A stretch of DNA of 64,000 bases from Agrobacterium larrymoorei (GTDB taxonomy: Bacteria; Pseudomonadota; Alphaproteobacteria; Rhizobiales; Rhizobiaceae), in the NCBI RefSeq assembly GCF_005145045.1, contig NZ_CP039691.1, forward strand, positions 448,001 to 512,000, in the 5' to 3' direction. The position numbers were made by a program, and so were the translations under genes. Of this stretch, positions 15,973 to 27,434 are shown in pieces (the stretch's first letter is position 1; the number at the start of each line of letters is the position of its first letter). The notes beneath the pieces are model-generated. The model saw only the letters and a program-made list of their open reading frames with translations. It was not told where the DNA came from and made no database searches.

Positions 15973-17814
15973 ATGGCATCGATCAGTTCACCTTCTCAGA
16001 ACGGTAAGGCCTATACCTACGTCGACCACTCCTATGACGTGATCGTCGTGGGCGCTGGCGGCGCAGGCTTGCGCGCAACCCTCGGCATGGCCGAGCAGGG
16101 TTTCAAGACCGCCTGCATCACCAAGGTTTTCCCAACCCGTTCGCACACCGTTGCAGCGCAGGGCGGCATTGCCGCTTCGCTCGTCAACATGACGCCCGAC
16201 TGTTGGCAGTGGCACCTTTACGACACCGTAAAGGGCTCCGACTGGCTGGGCGACGTGGACGCCATGCAGTATCTCGCCATGGAAGCGCCTAAGGCGGTCT
16301 ATGAGCTTGAGCACTACGGCGTTCCCTTCTCGCGTAATGCCGAAGGCAAGATTTACCAGCGCCCATTCGGCGGCCACATGCAGAATTACGGCGAAGGCCC
16401 GCCGGTACAGCGCACCTGCGCTGCTGCCGACCGTACCGGCCACGCCATTCTGCATACGCTTTATGGCCAGTCGCTGCGCAACAATGCCGAATTCTTCATC
16501 GAATATTTCGCGCTCGATCTCATCATGTCCGATGACGGTCGCTGCACGGGTGTCGTTGCCTGGAACCTCGATGACGGCAGCATTCACCGTTTCTCCGCCA
16601 AGATGGTCGTTCTCGCGACCGGCGGTTATGGCCGCGCCTACTTCTCCGCCACGTCCGCGCATACCTGCACGGGTGATGGCGGCGGCATGGTCGCACGCGC
16701 CGGGCTTCCGCTTCAGGACATGGAATTCGTTCAGTTCCACCCGACCGGTATCTACGGCGCTGGCTGCCTGATTACCGAGGGTGCACGCGGTGAAGGCGGT
16801 TACCTCGTCAATTCCGAGGGCGAGCGCTTCATGGAGCGTTACGCACCATCGGCCAAGGACCTGGCATCGCGTGACGTCGTGTCCCGCTGCATGACCATGG
16901 AAATCCGCGAAGGCCGTGGCGTTGGCAAGAACAAGGACCACATCTTCCTTCACTTGGATCACCTCGATCCGGCTGTTCTGCATGAGCGTCTGCCAGGTAT
17001 TTCGGAAAGCGCCAAGATTTTCGCAGGCGTCGATGTGACGCGCGAGCCGATCCCGGTTCTGCCGACGGTTCACTACAATATGGGCGGCATTCCGACCAAC
17101 TATTGGGGTGAAGTGCTGAACGCCGACAGCGAAAATCCGGGCCGCATCTCGCCCGGCCTGATGGCTGTGGGTGAAGCCGGTTGCGCCTCCGTGCACGGTG
17201 CAAACCGTCTCGGCTCCAACTCGCTGATCGACCTTGTGGTCTTCGGTCGTGCGGCTGCGATCCGCGCTGCTCAGGTCATCAATCGCGATGAGCCGGTTCC
17301 GGCCCTCAACACGGTTGCCTGCGACAAGATCATGGAACGCTTCGACCGTCTGCGCTTTGCCAACGGCAGCACGCCGACGGCGGTGCTGCGTGACAAGATG
17401 CAGCGCGCCATGCAGGAAGACGCTGCCGTGTTCCGCACGCAGGAATCGCTGGAAAGCGGTTGCCAGCGTCTGTCTGCCATCTGGAAGGAACTGCCCGATA
17501 TCAAGGTTACGGACCGCTCCATGGTCTGGAACTCCGATCTGGTCGAAACGCTCGAGCTCGAGAACCTGATGGCCAACGCCATCACCACGGTTTACGGCGC
17601 CGAAGCCCGCAAGGAAAGCCGTGGCAGCCATGCGCGTGAGGACTTCACCGAAGGCGCATTTGCCGGTCGTGACGACGTCAACTGGCGCAAGCATACGCTT
17701 GCCTGGGTAAGCCCTGAAGGCGACGTAAAGCTCGACTACCGCCCGGTCCACACCGAACTCATTGCCGATGGTATCGATCCCAAAAAGATCGAGCCCAAGG
17801 CTCGTGTCTACTGA
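15973..17814 (+). CDS. sdhA: Succinate dehydrogenase flavoprotein subunit
   Basis: A 613-residue FAD enzyme that oxidises succinate to fumarate. The N-terminal dinucleotide fold is [13 protein letters not shown] (about residues 23-35). H58 in [11 protein letters not shown] is the covalent FAD attachment site. Catalytic residues lie in the blocks [25 protein letters not shown] and the HTLAWVSP C-terminal end, where YRPVHTE is typical. It starts 6 bp after sdhD. It is followed, unusually, by a vapD gene and only then by sdhB. Confidence 0.98.
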   Translation: MASISSPSQNGKAYTYVDHSYDVIVVGAGGAGLRATLGMAEQGFKTACITKVFPTRSHTVAAQGGIAASLVNMTPDCWQWHLYDTVKGSDWLGDVDAMQYLAMEAPKAVYELEHYGVPFSRNAEGKIYQRPFGGHMQNYGEGPPVQRTCAAADRTGHAILHTLYGQSLRNNAEFFIEYFALDLIMSDDGRCTGVVAWNLDDGSIHRFSAKMVVLATGGYGRAYFSATSAHTCTGDGGGMVARAGLPLQDMEFVQFHPTGIYGAGCLITEGARGEGGYLVNSEGERFMERYAPSAKDLASRDVVSRCMTMEIREGRGVGKNKDHIFLHLDHLDPAVLHERLPGISESAKIFAGVDVTREPIPVLPTVHYNMGGIPTNYWGEVLNADSENPGRISPGLMAVGEAGCASVHGANRLGSNSLIDLVVFGRAAAIRAAQVINRDEPVPALNTVACDKIMERFDRLRFANGSTPTAVLRDKMQRAMQEDAAVFRTQESLESGCQRLSAIWKELPDIKVTDRSMVWNSDLVETLELENLMANAITTVYGAEARKESRGSHAREDFTEGAFAGRDDVNWRKHTLAWVSPEGDVKLDYRPVHTELIADGIDPKKIEPKARVY

Positions 17815-17895
17815 TGTGAGGAACTGTGTTAGATTGGCGGTGGAAAGGATATCGCCATGAACATGATAGGACATAATCGCTCGAGGAGCGGAAGA

Positions 17896-18201
17896 ATGTA
17901 TGCCGTCGTTTTCGATCTGGATCAGGAAACCCTGAACCAGCTTTATCATGGTAACAATTCCAACAACGCATATGCCGACATTAGGCGCTTCCTGACCGCA
18001 CGCGGTTTCGAGTGGAAACAAGGACGCACCTATTTCGGCGATCCCGAAATCATCGACGCCGTTAAATGCGTCACAGTGATCCAGAAACTTTCTCGCAAGT
18101 ACGATTGGTTTCAGCCGTCTGTGAAAGACATTCGAATGCTCCGTATCGAGGAAAACAACGATCTTATGACGGCGATCGCCGACGACGAGGATGAAGACTG
18201 A
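17896..18201 (+). CDS. VapD family endoribonuclease-like protein embedded in the sdh operon
   Basis: A 101-residue protein matching VapD over its whole length: start [42 protein letters not shown], and the signature [23 protein letters not shown]. VapD has a Cas2-like ferredoxin fold and cleaves RNA; it is known from virulence plasmids, toxin-antitoxin loci and Helicobacter. Start choice: GAGGAG lies 8 nt before the ATG at 17896 and fits the family start; an in-frame ATG at 17857, also with a purine-rich site, would add 13 residues. It begins 81 bp after sdhA and stops 2 bp before sdhB, so it is co-transcribed with, and probably coupled to, sdhB. No antitoxin gene is beside it. Confidence 0.85.
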   Translation: MYAVVFDLDQETLNQLYHGNNSNNAYADIRRFLTARGFEWKQGRTYFGDPEIIDAVKCVTVIQKLSRKYDWFQPSVKDIRMLRIEENNDLMTAIADDEDED

Positions 18202-18203
18202 TC

Positions 18204-18983
18204 ATGGTTGAACTTGCTCTCCCCAAAAACTCTCAGATGACCGAAGGTAAGGTCTGGCCGAAGCCAGCAGGCGCGAAGAATGTTCGCGAATACCGGGTGT
18301 ATCGCTGGAACCCTGACGACGGTCAGAACCCGCGTATCGATACTTATTACATCGATGTCGATGATTGCGGCCCGATGGTTCTCGATGCACTTTTGTACAT
18401 CAAGAACAATATCGACCCGACGCTGACGCTGCGCCGTTCCTGTCGCGAAGGCATTTGCGGTTCCTGCGCGATGAATATCGACGGCACGAACACGCTGGCC
18501 TGCACCAAGGGCATGGAAGAGATCAACGGCACGGTGAAGGTCTATCCTCTGCCGCACATGCCTGTGGTGAAGGATCTGGTTCCGGATCTGTCGAACTTCT
18601 ACGCCCAGCACCGTTCTATCGAGCCATGGCTGAAGACGGTATCTCCGACGCCTGCCAAGGAATGGAAGCAGAGCCATGAAGACCGTCTCAAGCTGGATGG
18701 TCTGTATGAGTGCATTCTGTGTGCCTGCTGCTCCACATCCTGTCCGAGCTACTGGTGGAATGGCGACCGCTACCTTGGTCCAGCCGTTCTGCTGCAGGCC
18801 TATCGCTGGCTGATCGATAGCCGCGATGAAGCGACGGGTGAGCGTCTCGACAACCTAGAAGACCCCTTCCGCCTTTATCGCTGCCACACGATCATGAACT
18901 GCGCACAGGCTTGCCCGAAGGGTCTGAACCCGGCCAAGGCAATTGCCGAAATCAAGAAGATGATGGTCGAGCGGCGCGTTTGA
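18204..18983 (+). CDS. sdhB: Succinate dehydrogenase iron-sulfur subunit
   Basis: A 259-residue protein that passes electrons from FAD to quinone. The [2Fe-2S] ligands are in [22 protein letters not shown] (about residues 79-100). The [4Fe-4S] and [3Fe-4S] ligands are in [33 protein letters not shown] and [21 protein letters not shown]. Length is normal. It follows vapD by 2 bp and closes the sdh operon; a hairpin lies just downstream. Confidence 0.98.
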   Translation: MVELALPKNSQMTEGKVWPKPAGAKNVREYRVYRWNPDDGQNPRIDTYYIDVDDCGPMVLDALLYIKNNIDPTLTLRRSCREGICGSCAMNIDGTNTLACTKGMEEINGTVKVYPLPHMPVVKDLVPDLSNFYAQHRSIEPWLKTVSPTPAKEWKQSHEDRLKLDGLYECILCACCSTSCPSYWWNGDRYLGPAVLLQAYRWLIDSRDEATGERLDNLEDPFRLYRCHTIMNCAQACPKGLNPAKAIAEIKKMMVERRV

Positions 18984-19009
18984 TCGTTGCTTGCCAGTCT
19001 AGAAGTTGT

Positions 19010-19038
19010 ACAAGCCGCGGCCACAAGTCGCGGCTTGT
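19010..19038 (+). terminator. Hairpin downstream of sdhB (possible terminator)
   Basis: A 10-bp perfect stem (ACAAGCCGCG / CGCGGCTTGT) with a 9-nt loop lies 26 bp after the sdhB stop. No T-run follows, so it is a weak intrinsic terminator or a 3'-end protecting structure. Confidence 0.5.
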
Positions 19039-19190
19039 CTGTAGGGAAGGCAGTACACAAACTTCCATAAAATTCGAGTGAAATGGCAATTATCGTTGCT
19101 GTGTCTTGCGTTAGCTAAGGCTTTGGTAATAATTCAGCCGTTTTGTGTAGACACTGTCTTTCCGAAGGCGCAGAGAATCGGGAGCTTGAG

Positions 19191-19724
19191 ATGCAATTCA
19201 GATATGTGGTGACAGGCCTTGCGGTCGTTATCGGCCTCGCCGGTTGCCAGCGTACCTCTTATGACTACAGCAGCAACCAGAACAGTGGTCCGGGTTATAC
19301 GCCTCCTCTGCAGGCTCAGCCTGTACCGTCCGTTCAGTCCGGCAACCTGCCGCCGCCCGGTGGTGCGTCGCAGTTCCCGACGGCACCCGCTGGCAACGCT
19401 CCCGGCAGCATGAATGTGGCGTCGGCTGCACCGACGACGGCTCTCGATGTCACCAAGGAATCGATGGTCGGCAACTGGCGCGTTTCCAATGGTGGCGCCA
19501 ATTGCGACATGTTCCTGACGCTGACCAATCTGGGTAGCGGTTCGCGTGGCGGCACGCGCGGTTGCACGGGCGACCTGACCGCGATGGGCTCTTGGGAAGT
19601 CTCCGGCAAGATGGTCCAGTTCAAGAACCGCTCGGGTGATACGATCGGTCGTGTCTACAAGACCTCCGATGCTCGTTATGACGGTACGACCAATAATGGT
19701 CAGCCTCTCAGCCTGAGCCGTTGA
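19191..19724 (+). CDS. Omp19-like outer-membrane lipoprotein with AprI/Inh inhibitor domain
   Basis: A 177-residue lipoprotein. The signal peptide [19 protein letters not shown] ends in the lipobox LAGC, so the mature protein starts at C19 or so. A Pro/Gly/Ala-rich linker follows, then an AprI/Inh-type beta-barrel ([18 protein letters not shown] ... [21 protein letters not shown]) with two cysteines and the ending QPLSLSR. This layout matches Brucella Omp19, a surface lipoprotein that inhibits proteases. The function in this organism is inferred. The ATG at 19191 has GGGAGC ahead of it; the frame is open to 19143 upstream. Confidence 0.85.
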   Translation: MQFRYVVTGLAVVIGLAGCQRTSYDYSSNQNSGPGYTPPLQAQPVPSVQSGNLPPPGGASQFPTAPAGNAPGSMNVASAAPTTALDVTKESMVGNWRVSNGGANCDMFLTLTNLGSGSRGGTRGCTGDLTAMGSWEVSGKMVQFKNRSGDTIGRVYKTSDARYDGTTNNGQPLSLSR

Positions 19725-19772
19725 TATTATCGACGTGGGTGCTTTTAGCGCCTGCGTGCGGAGCTTTTCTCC

Positions 19773-20936
19773 ATGCAGCCAGTGCCCGCCTATAATCATA
19801 GTGTCGTTGAACAGCTCAACGCATTGACGGCATCTGGCGAGCTGAAGGCGGACGCAGCCCAGCTGGACGTGGCGGCGCATCTGGACAGGATTCTGGCTGA
19901 CCTGAAGCTGCGCAAACCTGCCAAGAAGAAGAGCGCGCTGGGCTGGATGTTCGCGCGCAAGGCGGCGTCGGCTCCTCCCGTCAAAGGCCTCTATGTTCAT
20001 GGCAGCGTCGGCCGCGGCAAGACCATGCTGATGGACATGTTCTTTCACATGGCGCCGGTCGAGAAGAAGCGTCGCTGCCATTTTCATGAATTCATGGCCG
20101 ATGTTCATAATCGGGTCCATGCCCATCGGCAGAAACTCAAGGCCGGGGAAACGAAACAGGCAGACCCCATCCCGCCTGTCGCGGCGCAAATTCTGGCCGA
20201 GGCCGAATTGCTGTGCTTCGATGAATTCACCGTAACGGATATTGCCGACGCGATGATCCTTGCGCGGCTGTTTACCGAACTCTTTGCCAATGGCTGCACG
20301 CTGGTCACAACATCGAACGTCGTGCCGGACAATCTCTACAAGGACGGCCTCAATCGCGGCCTGTTCCTGCCCTTTGTCGATCTGCTGAAGAAGCATGTCG
20401 AGGTGGTTTCTCTCGATAGTCCCATCGATTACCGCATGGAGAAGGTGAAGAGCCTTCCGGTCTATGTGACGCCGCTGGACGGTGCTGCCGATCAGGCCAT
20501 GGACATGGCTTGGCACCACCTGACTGCCGGGCAGATCGTGGCGCCTACGGAAATCGAGATGAAGGGCCGGTCCATCCTCGTTCCCAAGGCTGCGGGACGC
20601 GTGGCGCGATTCACGTTCAGGGACCTTTGCGAAAAGCCTCTGGGCGCTGCAGACTTTCTGGCGATTGCCGACCGCTTCGATACGATCTTCGTCGACCATA
20701 TCCCATTTCTGAATGCGGACCGTCGCAACGAAACGAAGCGTTTCATCATCCTTATAGATGCGCTTTACGACCACACGGTTCGGCTATTTGCGTCTGCTGC
20801 CGCCATGCCGGAGGAGCTTCTGGGAACCCGGAAAGGTACGGAAGGTTTCGAGTTCGATAGAACTGCATCCCGGCTTTTCGAGATGCGCAGCGCGGATTAT
20901 CTTGCCCTGCACAACGACAAACGGCAGGCTGCTTGA
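19773..20936 (+). CDS. zapE: Cell division protein ZapE (AFG1-like ATPase)
   Basis: A 387-residue AAA-type ATPase. Walker A is HGSVGRGKTMLMDMF (about residues 75-90), followed by the ZapE signature RRCHFHEFMADVH. Walker B is LLCFDEFTVTDIADAMIL, sensor 1 is LVTTSNVVPDNLY. The C-terminal part RFDTIFVDHIPFLNADRRNETKRFIILIDALYDH is highly typical. ZapE destabilises FtsZ rings in E. coli; the mitochondrial homologue AFG1/LACE1 takes part in turnover of respiratory-complex subunits. The gene lies between the sdh and mdh operons, a position common in Rhizobiales. Confidence 0.93.
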   Translation: MQPVPAYNHSVVEQLNALTASGELKADAAQLDVAAHLDRILADLKLRKPAKKKSALGWMFARKAASAPPVKGLYVHGSVGRGKTMLMDMFFHMAPVEKKRRCHFHEFMADVHNRVHAHRQKLKAGETKQADPIPPVAAQILAEAELLCFDEFTVTDIADAMILARLFTELFANGCTLVTTSNVVPDNLYKDGLNRGLFLPFVDLLKKHVEVVSLDSPIDYRMEKVKSLPVYVTPLDGAADQAMDMAWHHLTAGQIVAPTEIEMKGRSILVPKAAGRVARFTFRDLCEKPLGAADFLAIADRFDTIFVDHIPFLNADRRNETKRFIILIDALYDHTVRLFASAAAMPEELLGTRKGTEGFEFDRTASRLFEMRSADYLALHNDKRQAA

Positions 20937-20954
20937 CGTTTTGATGACATAATC

Positions 20955-20972
20955 TCTTACGTTTACGTAAGA
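20955..20972. promoter_or_regulatory. Inverted repeat upstream of mdh-sucCDAB (putative operator)
   Basis: A perfect palindrome with arms TCTTACGT and ACGTAAGA around TT, 143 bp before the mdh start. It matches the palindrome at 14929-14952 upstream of sdhC in arms, spacing and flanks (both are preceded by AAT and followed by an A/T-rich run). I infer a common regulator of the two TCA operons. Confidence 0.6.
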
Positions 20973-21103
20973 ATTTTAACATCTAAACGATTGAAAAAAC
21001 TAGTCATAAAAGAATCTGTTGCCATTTTTAGCCAATAAGTCTAAGCCGAGTGCGACAATTTAAGCCGTGCACGCTCGCGGTGAAATTGATGTTGAAGCGC
21101 TAG

Positions 21104-22078
<975 letters not shown>

Positions 22079-22110
22079 TTGCCTTTCTGGCTTTAAACAG
22101 GGAATAATCC

Positions 22111-23304
<1,194 letters not shown>

Positions 23305-23321
23305 TTGAAGGACCGGAAATA

Positions 23322-24224
23322 ATGTCTATTCTCGTCAATAAAGACACGAAGATCCTCGTTCAGGGTCTGACCGGCAAGACCGGTACCTTCCACACCGAAC
23401 AGGCGCTTGCTTACTACGGCACGCAGATGGTCGGCGGTATTCATCCTTCCAAGGGCGGCACCAACTGGACTGGTTCCAAGGGCGAAGCCCTGCCGATCTT
23501 CGCAACCGTTGCTGAAGCCAAGGAAAAGACCGGTGCGGACGCATCCGTGATCTACGTTCCACCGGCTGGTGCCGCAGACGCGATCATCGAAGCGATCGAA
23601 GCGGAAATTCCGTTCATCACCTGCATCACCGAAGGTATTCCGGTTGCTGACATGGTTCGCGTCAAGGCTCGCCTCGACCGTTCCAACTCGCGTCTGCTCG
23701 GACCGAACTGCCCGGGCATCCTGACACCGGAAGAATGCAAGATCGGCATCATGCCGGGCTCCATCTTCCGCAAGGGTTCTGTCGGTATCGTTTCGCGCTC
23801 CGGCACGTTGACCTATGAGGCCGTGTTCCAGACATCCAACGAAGGTCTCGGCCAGACGACGGCTGTCGGCATCGGCGGCGACCCGGTCAAGGGTACTGAG
23901 TTCATCGACGTCTTGGAAATGTTCCTCGCAGACGAAGCCACGACTTCGATCATCATGATCGGTGAAATCGGTGGTTCGGCTGAAGAAGATGCAGCCCAGT
24001 TCCTGATCGACGAAGCAAAGAAGGGCCGCAAGAAGCCAATGGCTGGCTTCATCGCCGGTCGTACTGCTCCTAAGGGCCGTACCATGGGCCATGCCGGCGC
24101 TGTCGTTTCCGGCGGCAAGGGCGACGCAGAGTCCAAGATCGCTGCCATGGAAGCAGCGGGTATCAAGGTTTCGCCCTCCCCGGCACGCCTTGGCAAGACG
24201 CTGGTCGAAGTCCTCAAGGGCTGA
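23322..24224 (+). CDS. sucD: Succinyl-CoA ligase (ADP-forming) alpha subunit
   Basis: A 300-residue subunit that binds CoA and carries the phospho-histidine. [27 protein letters not shown] start, [35 protein letters not shown], then [23 protein letters not shown]. The phosphorylated His is in [27 protein letters not shown] (about residue 246). It starts 17 bp after sucC. A strong hairpin separates it from sucA. Confidence 0.98.
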   Translation: MSILVNKDTKILVQGLTGKTGTFHTEQALAYYGTQMVGGIHPSKGGTNWTGSKGEALPIFATVAEAKEKTGADASVIYVPPAGAADAIIEAIEAEIPFITCITEGIPVADMVRVKARLDRSNSRLLGPNCPGILTPEECKIGIMPGSIFRKGSVGIVSRSGTLTYEAVFQTSNEGLGQTTAVGIGGDPVKGTEFIDVLEMFLADEATTSIIMIGEIGGSAEEDAAQFLIDEAKKGRKKPMAGFIAGRTAPKGRTMGHAGAVVSGGKGDAESKIAAMEAAGIKVSPSPARLGKTLVEVLKG

Positions 24225-24243
24225 GACTGAAACCAATAGGGCG

Positions 24244-24276
24244 TCGGGCAGGGGCCGGTAACGGTAGCCTGCCCGA
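24244..24276 (+). promoter_or_regulatory. Strong intercistronic hairpin between sucD and sucA
   Basis: A 9-bp perfect stem (TCGGGCAGG / CCTGCCCGA) with a 15-nt GC-rich loop, 20 nt after the sucD stop. No T-run follows, so it is not a standard terminator. It may set mRNA stability or processing between the sucCD and sucAB parts of the transcript. Confidence 0.5.
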
Positions 24277-24350
24277 AGCCGCATGAAGAATATCGATGCT
24301 CTGGCATCGCAGACTAAGCGGCAGGCCGTGAATGGCCATCAACGGGATTG

Positions 24351-24382
24351 AGGAGGCGGACGGTCAAGTCCGCGATAAAACA
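24351..24382 (+). promoter_or_regulatory. sucA translation start region: AGGAGG followed by a small hairpin
   Basis: The only strong Shine-Dalgarno sequence, AGGAGG (24351-24356), is 26 nt from the preferred ATG at 24383, which is too far. Between them lies a perfect 6-bp hairpin, GCGGAC (24356-24361) and GTCCGC (24368-24373), loop GGTCAA. If it folds, the effective spacing drops to about 8-9 nt. Confidence 0.45.
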
Positions 24383-27379
24383 ATGGCAAGGCAAGAAGCC
24401 AACGAGCAGTTTCAGGTCACGTCGTTTCTCGACGGCGCGAATGCAGCCTATATCGAGCAGCTCTACGCCCGGTACGAAGAGGATCCATCCTCGGTATCGC
24501 CAGAGTGGCAGAGCTTTTTCAAGGCACTGTCCGACAATCCCGAAGATGTAAAGAAGGCCGCCAAGGGCGCCTCCTGGAAGCGCGCCAACTGGCCAATCCC
24601 GGCCAATGGCGACCTGATTTCGGCGCTGGACGGCAACTGGGCGACGGTCGAAAAGGCCATCGAGAAGAAGGTTCAGGCCAAGGCCGAAGCCAAGGGCGCC
24701 GAGACCGGCAAGGCCGTCAGCGAAGCCGAAGTGTTGCAGGCGACCCGTGACAGCGTTCGCGCCATCATGATGATCCGCGCCTACCGTATGCGCGGCCACC
24801 TGCATGCCAAGCTCGATCCGCTTGGCATTGCTAGCCCGGTCGAAGATTATAACGAATTGTCTCCGAAGTCCTATGGCTTCGAAGAGAGCGATTACGACCG
24901 CAAGATTTTCATCGATAACGTGCTCGGCCTGGAATATGCCAGCGTGCGCGAGATGATCGACATTCTGGAGCGCACTTACTGCTCCACCATCGGCGTCGAG
25001 TTCATGCATATGTCCAGCCCCGAAGAAAAGGGTTGGATTCAGGAGCGCATCGAAGGTCCCGATAAGGGCGTTGCCTTCACTGCCGAAGGCAAGAAGGCCA
25101 TCCTTTCCAAGCTGGTTGAGGCCGAAGGCTACGAGCAGTTCCTCGACGTTCGCTTCAAGGGCACCAAGCGTTTCGGTCTGGATGGCGGTGAATCGCTCAT
25201 CCCGGCGCTGGAGCAGATCATCAAGCGTGGCGGTCAGGACGGTCTCGAAGAAGTCGTTCTCGGCATGGCTCACCGCGGTCGCCTCAATGTTCTGACGAAC
25301 GTCATGGGCAAGCCGCATCGCGCCGTGTTCCACGAATTCAAGGGCGGCTCCTTCAAGCCGGATGACGTCGAAGGTTCCGGTGACGTGAAGTACCACCTCG
25401 GCGCTTCTTCCGACCGCGAATTCGATGGCAACAAGGTTCACCTGTCGCTGACGGCAAACCCGTCTCACCTCGAAATCGTCAACCCTGTCGTCATGGGCAA
25501 GGCCCGTGCGAAGCAGGACCAGCTGGCGAAGATCTGGGAAGGCGATACCATTCCGCTTTCCGAGCGCGCCAAGGTTCTGCCGCTGCTGCTGCACGGCGAT
25601 GCCGCATTTGCGGGTCAGGGCGTCGTGGCTGAAATTCTCGGTCTCTCGGGCCTGCGCGGCCACCGCGTTGCCGGTACGATGCACGTCATCATCAACAACC
25701 AGATCGGCTTTACGACGAACCCGGGCTTCTCGCGTTCTTCGCCGTACCCATCCGACGTTGCCAAGATGATCGAAGCGCCGATCTTCCACGTCAATGGCGA
25801 CGATCCGGAAGCCGTGGTCTATGCGGCGAAGATCGCCACCGAATACCGCATGAAGTTCCACAAGCCTGTCGTCATCGACATGTTCTGCTACCGCCGCTTC
25901 GGCCATAACGAAGGCGATGAGCCTGCGTTCACGCAGCCGAAGATGTACAAGGTTATTCGCGCTCACAAGACGGTTGCCCGTATCTATGCCGACCGTCTGA
26001 TTGCCGAAGGCCTGATCAACGAAGGCGAGTTCGAAAAGCTGAAGGCCGATTGGCGCGCCAATCTGGAGCAGGAATTCGAAGCAGGCCAGAGCTACAAGCC
26101 CAACAAGGCCGACTGGCTGGACGGCCAGTGGTCGGGTCTTCGCACCGCCGACAATGCCGATGAGCAGCGTCGTGGCAAGACCGGCGTTCCGATGAAGCAG
26201 CTGAAGGAAATCGGCAAGAAGCTGTCGACCGTTCCGGAAGGCTTCAATGCGCACCGCACGATCCAGCGTTTCATGGAAAACCGTTCGCAGATGATCGAAA
26301 CCGGTGAAGGTCTCGACTGGGCGATGGCCGAAGCGCTTGCTTTCGGTTCGCTCGTTGTGGATGGTCACAAGATCCGCCTTTCCGGTCAGGATTGCGAACG
26401 CGGCACCTTCTCGCAGCGCCACTCGGTTCTCTACGATCAGGAGACCGAAGAGCGTTACATCCCGCTGGCAAACCTTGCCCCTACGCAGGCACGTTACGAA
26501 GTCATCAACTCGATGCTGTCCGAAGAAGCCGTTCTCGGTTTCGAATATGGCTACTCGCTGGCTCGCCCGAATGCGCTGACGCTATGGGAAGCCCAGTTCG
26601 GTGACTTCGCCAACGGTGCACAGGTCGTGTTCGACCAGTTCATCTCGTCCGGTGAACGCAAGTGGCTTCGCATGTCCGGCCTCGTCTGCCTTCTGCCGCA
26701 CGGCTATGAAGGTCAGGGTCCGGAACACTCTTCGGCTCGTCTGGAACGCTGGCTGCAGATGTGTGCGGAGGACAACATGCAGGTTGCCAACTGCACGACG
26801 CCTGCCAACTACTTCCACATCCTGCGCCGTCAGGTGAAGCGCGACTTCCGCAAGCCGCTGATCATGATGACGCCTAAGTCCCTGCTGCGCCACAAGCGCG
26901 CGACATCTTCGTTGACGGAAATGGCTGGCGAGTCCTCCTTCCACCGTCTGTTGTGGGACGATGCGGAAGTCATCAAGGACGGTCCGATCAAGCTGCAGAA
27001 GGATTCGAAGATCCGTCGCGTCGTACTCTGCACCGGCAAGGTCTATTACGACCTGCTGGAAGAGCGCGAAAAGCGTGGCATTGACGATGTTTACCTGCTG
27101 CGTATCGAACAGCTTTATCCGTTCCCGGCCAAGGCGCTCATCAACGAGCTGTCCCGCTTCCGCAATGCGGAGATGGTATGGTGCCAGGAAGAGCCCAAGA
27201 ACATGGGTGCGTGGTCCTTCATCGACCCGTATCTGGAATGGGTTCTGGCGCATATCGACGCCAAGTACCAGAAGGTCCGTTACACGGGCCGTCCGGCTGC
27301 CGCCTCTCCGGCGACCGGCCTGATGTCCAAGCATCTGGCGCAGCTTGCTGCGTTCCTCGAAGACGCATTGGGAGAGTGA
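24383..27379 (+). CDS. sucA: 2-oxoglutarate dehydrogenase E1 component
   Basis: A 998-residue thiamine-diphosphate enzyme that decarboxylates 2-oxoglutarate and reductively succinylates the lipoyl arm of SucB. N-terminal E2-binding segment ANAAYIEQLYARYEEDPSSVSPEWQSFF. The ThDP-binding region is HGDAAFAGQGVVAEILGLSGLRGH...INNQIGFTTNP, with substrate-contact histidines in GMAHRGRLNVLTNV and the C-terminal transketolase-like domain (SFLVVDGH onward, LLPHGYEGQGPEHSSARLERWLQ). A frame extension to 24332 adds 17 residues; the ATG at 24383 gives the usual family start MARQEANEQFQ. Its translation signal is unusual (see the entry just upstream). Confidence 0.97.
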   Translation: MARQEANEQFQVTSFLDGANAAYIEQLYARYEEDPSSVSPEWQSFFKALSDNPEDVKKAAKGASWKRANWPIPANGDLISALDGNWATVEKAIEKKVQAKAEAKGAETGKAVSEAEVLQATRDSVRAIMMIRAYRMRGHLHAKLDPLGIASPVEDYNELSPKSYGFEESDYDRKIFIDNVLGLEYASVREMIDILERTYCSTIGVEFMHMSSPEEKGWIQERIEGPDKGVAFTAEGKKAILSKLVEAEGYEQFLDVRFKGTKRFGLDGGESLIPALEQIIKRGGQDGLEEVVLGMAHRGRLNVLTNVMGKPHRAVFHEFKGGSFKPDDVEGSGDVKYHLGASSDREFDGNKVHLSLTANPSHLEIVNPVVMGKARAKQDQLAKIWEGDTIPLSERAKVLPLLLHGDAAFAGQGVVAEILGLSGLRGHRVAGTMHVIINNQIGFTTNPGFSRSSPYPSDVAKMIEAPIFHVNGDDPEAVVYAAKIATEYRMKFHKPVVIDMFCYRRFGHNEGDEPAFTQPKMYKVIRAHKTVARIYADRLIAEGLINEGEFEKLKADWRANLEQEFEAGQSYKPNKADWLDGQWSGLRTADNADEQRRGKTGVPMKQLKEIGKKLSTVPEGFNAHRTIQRFMENRSQMIETGEGLDWAMAEALAFGSLVVDGHKIRLSGQDCERGTFSQRHSVLYDQETEERYIPLANLAPTQARYEVINSMLSEEAVLGFEYGYSLARPNALTLWEAQFGDFANGAQVVFDQFISSGERKWLRMSGLVCLLPHGYEGQGPEHSSARLERWLQMCAEDNMQVANCTTPANYFHILRRQVKRDFRKPLIMMTPKSLLRHKRATSSLTEMAGESSFHRLLWDDAEVIKDGPIKLQKDSKIRRVVLCTGKVYYDLLEEREKRGIDDVYLLRIEQLYPFPAKALINELSRFRNAEMVWCQEEPKNMGAWSFIDPYLEWVLAHIDAKYQKVRYTGRPAAASPATGLMSKHLAQLAAFLEDALGE

Positions 27380-27434
27380 AAACTCTCCCCCTTCGACCCT
27401 CGCAAAAAAGACACCTGAATAACGGAACGATAAA

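Noticed and set aside
15988..18021. 677-residue open frame on the minus strand opposite sdhA
   Set aside because: It is antisense to sdhA, a certain gene, and shows no family motif. Long antisense frames are common in GC-rich codon-biased genes.
24314..26422. 702-residue open frame on the minus strand opposite sucA
   Set aside because: Antisense to sucA with no recognisable domain; a by-product of codon bias.
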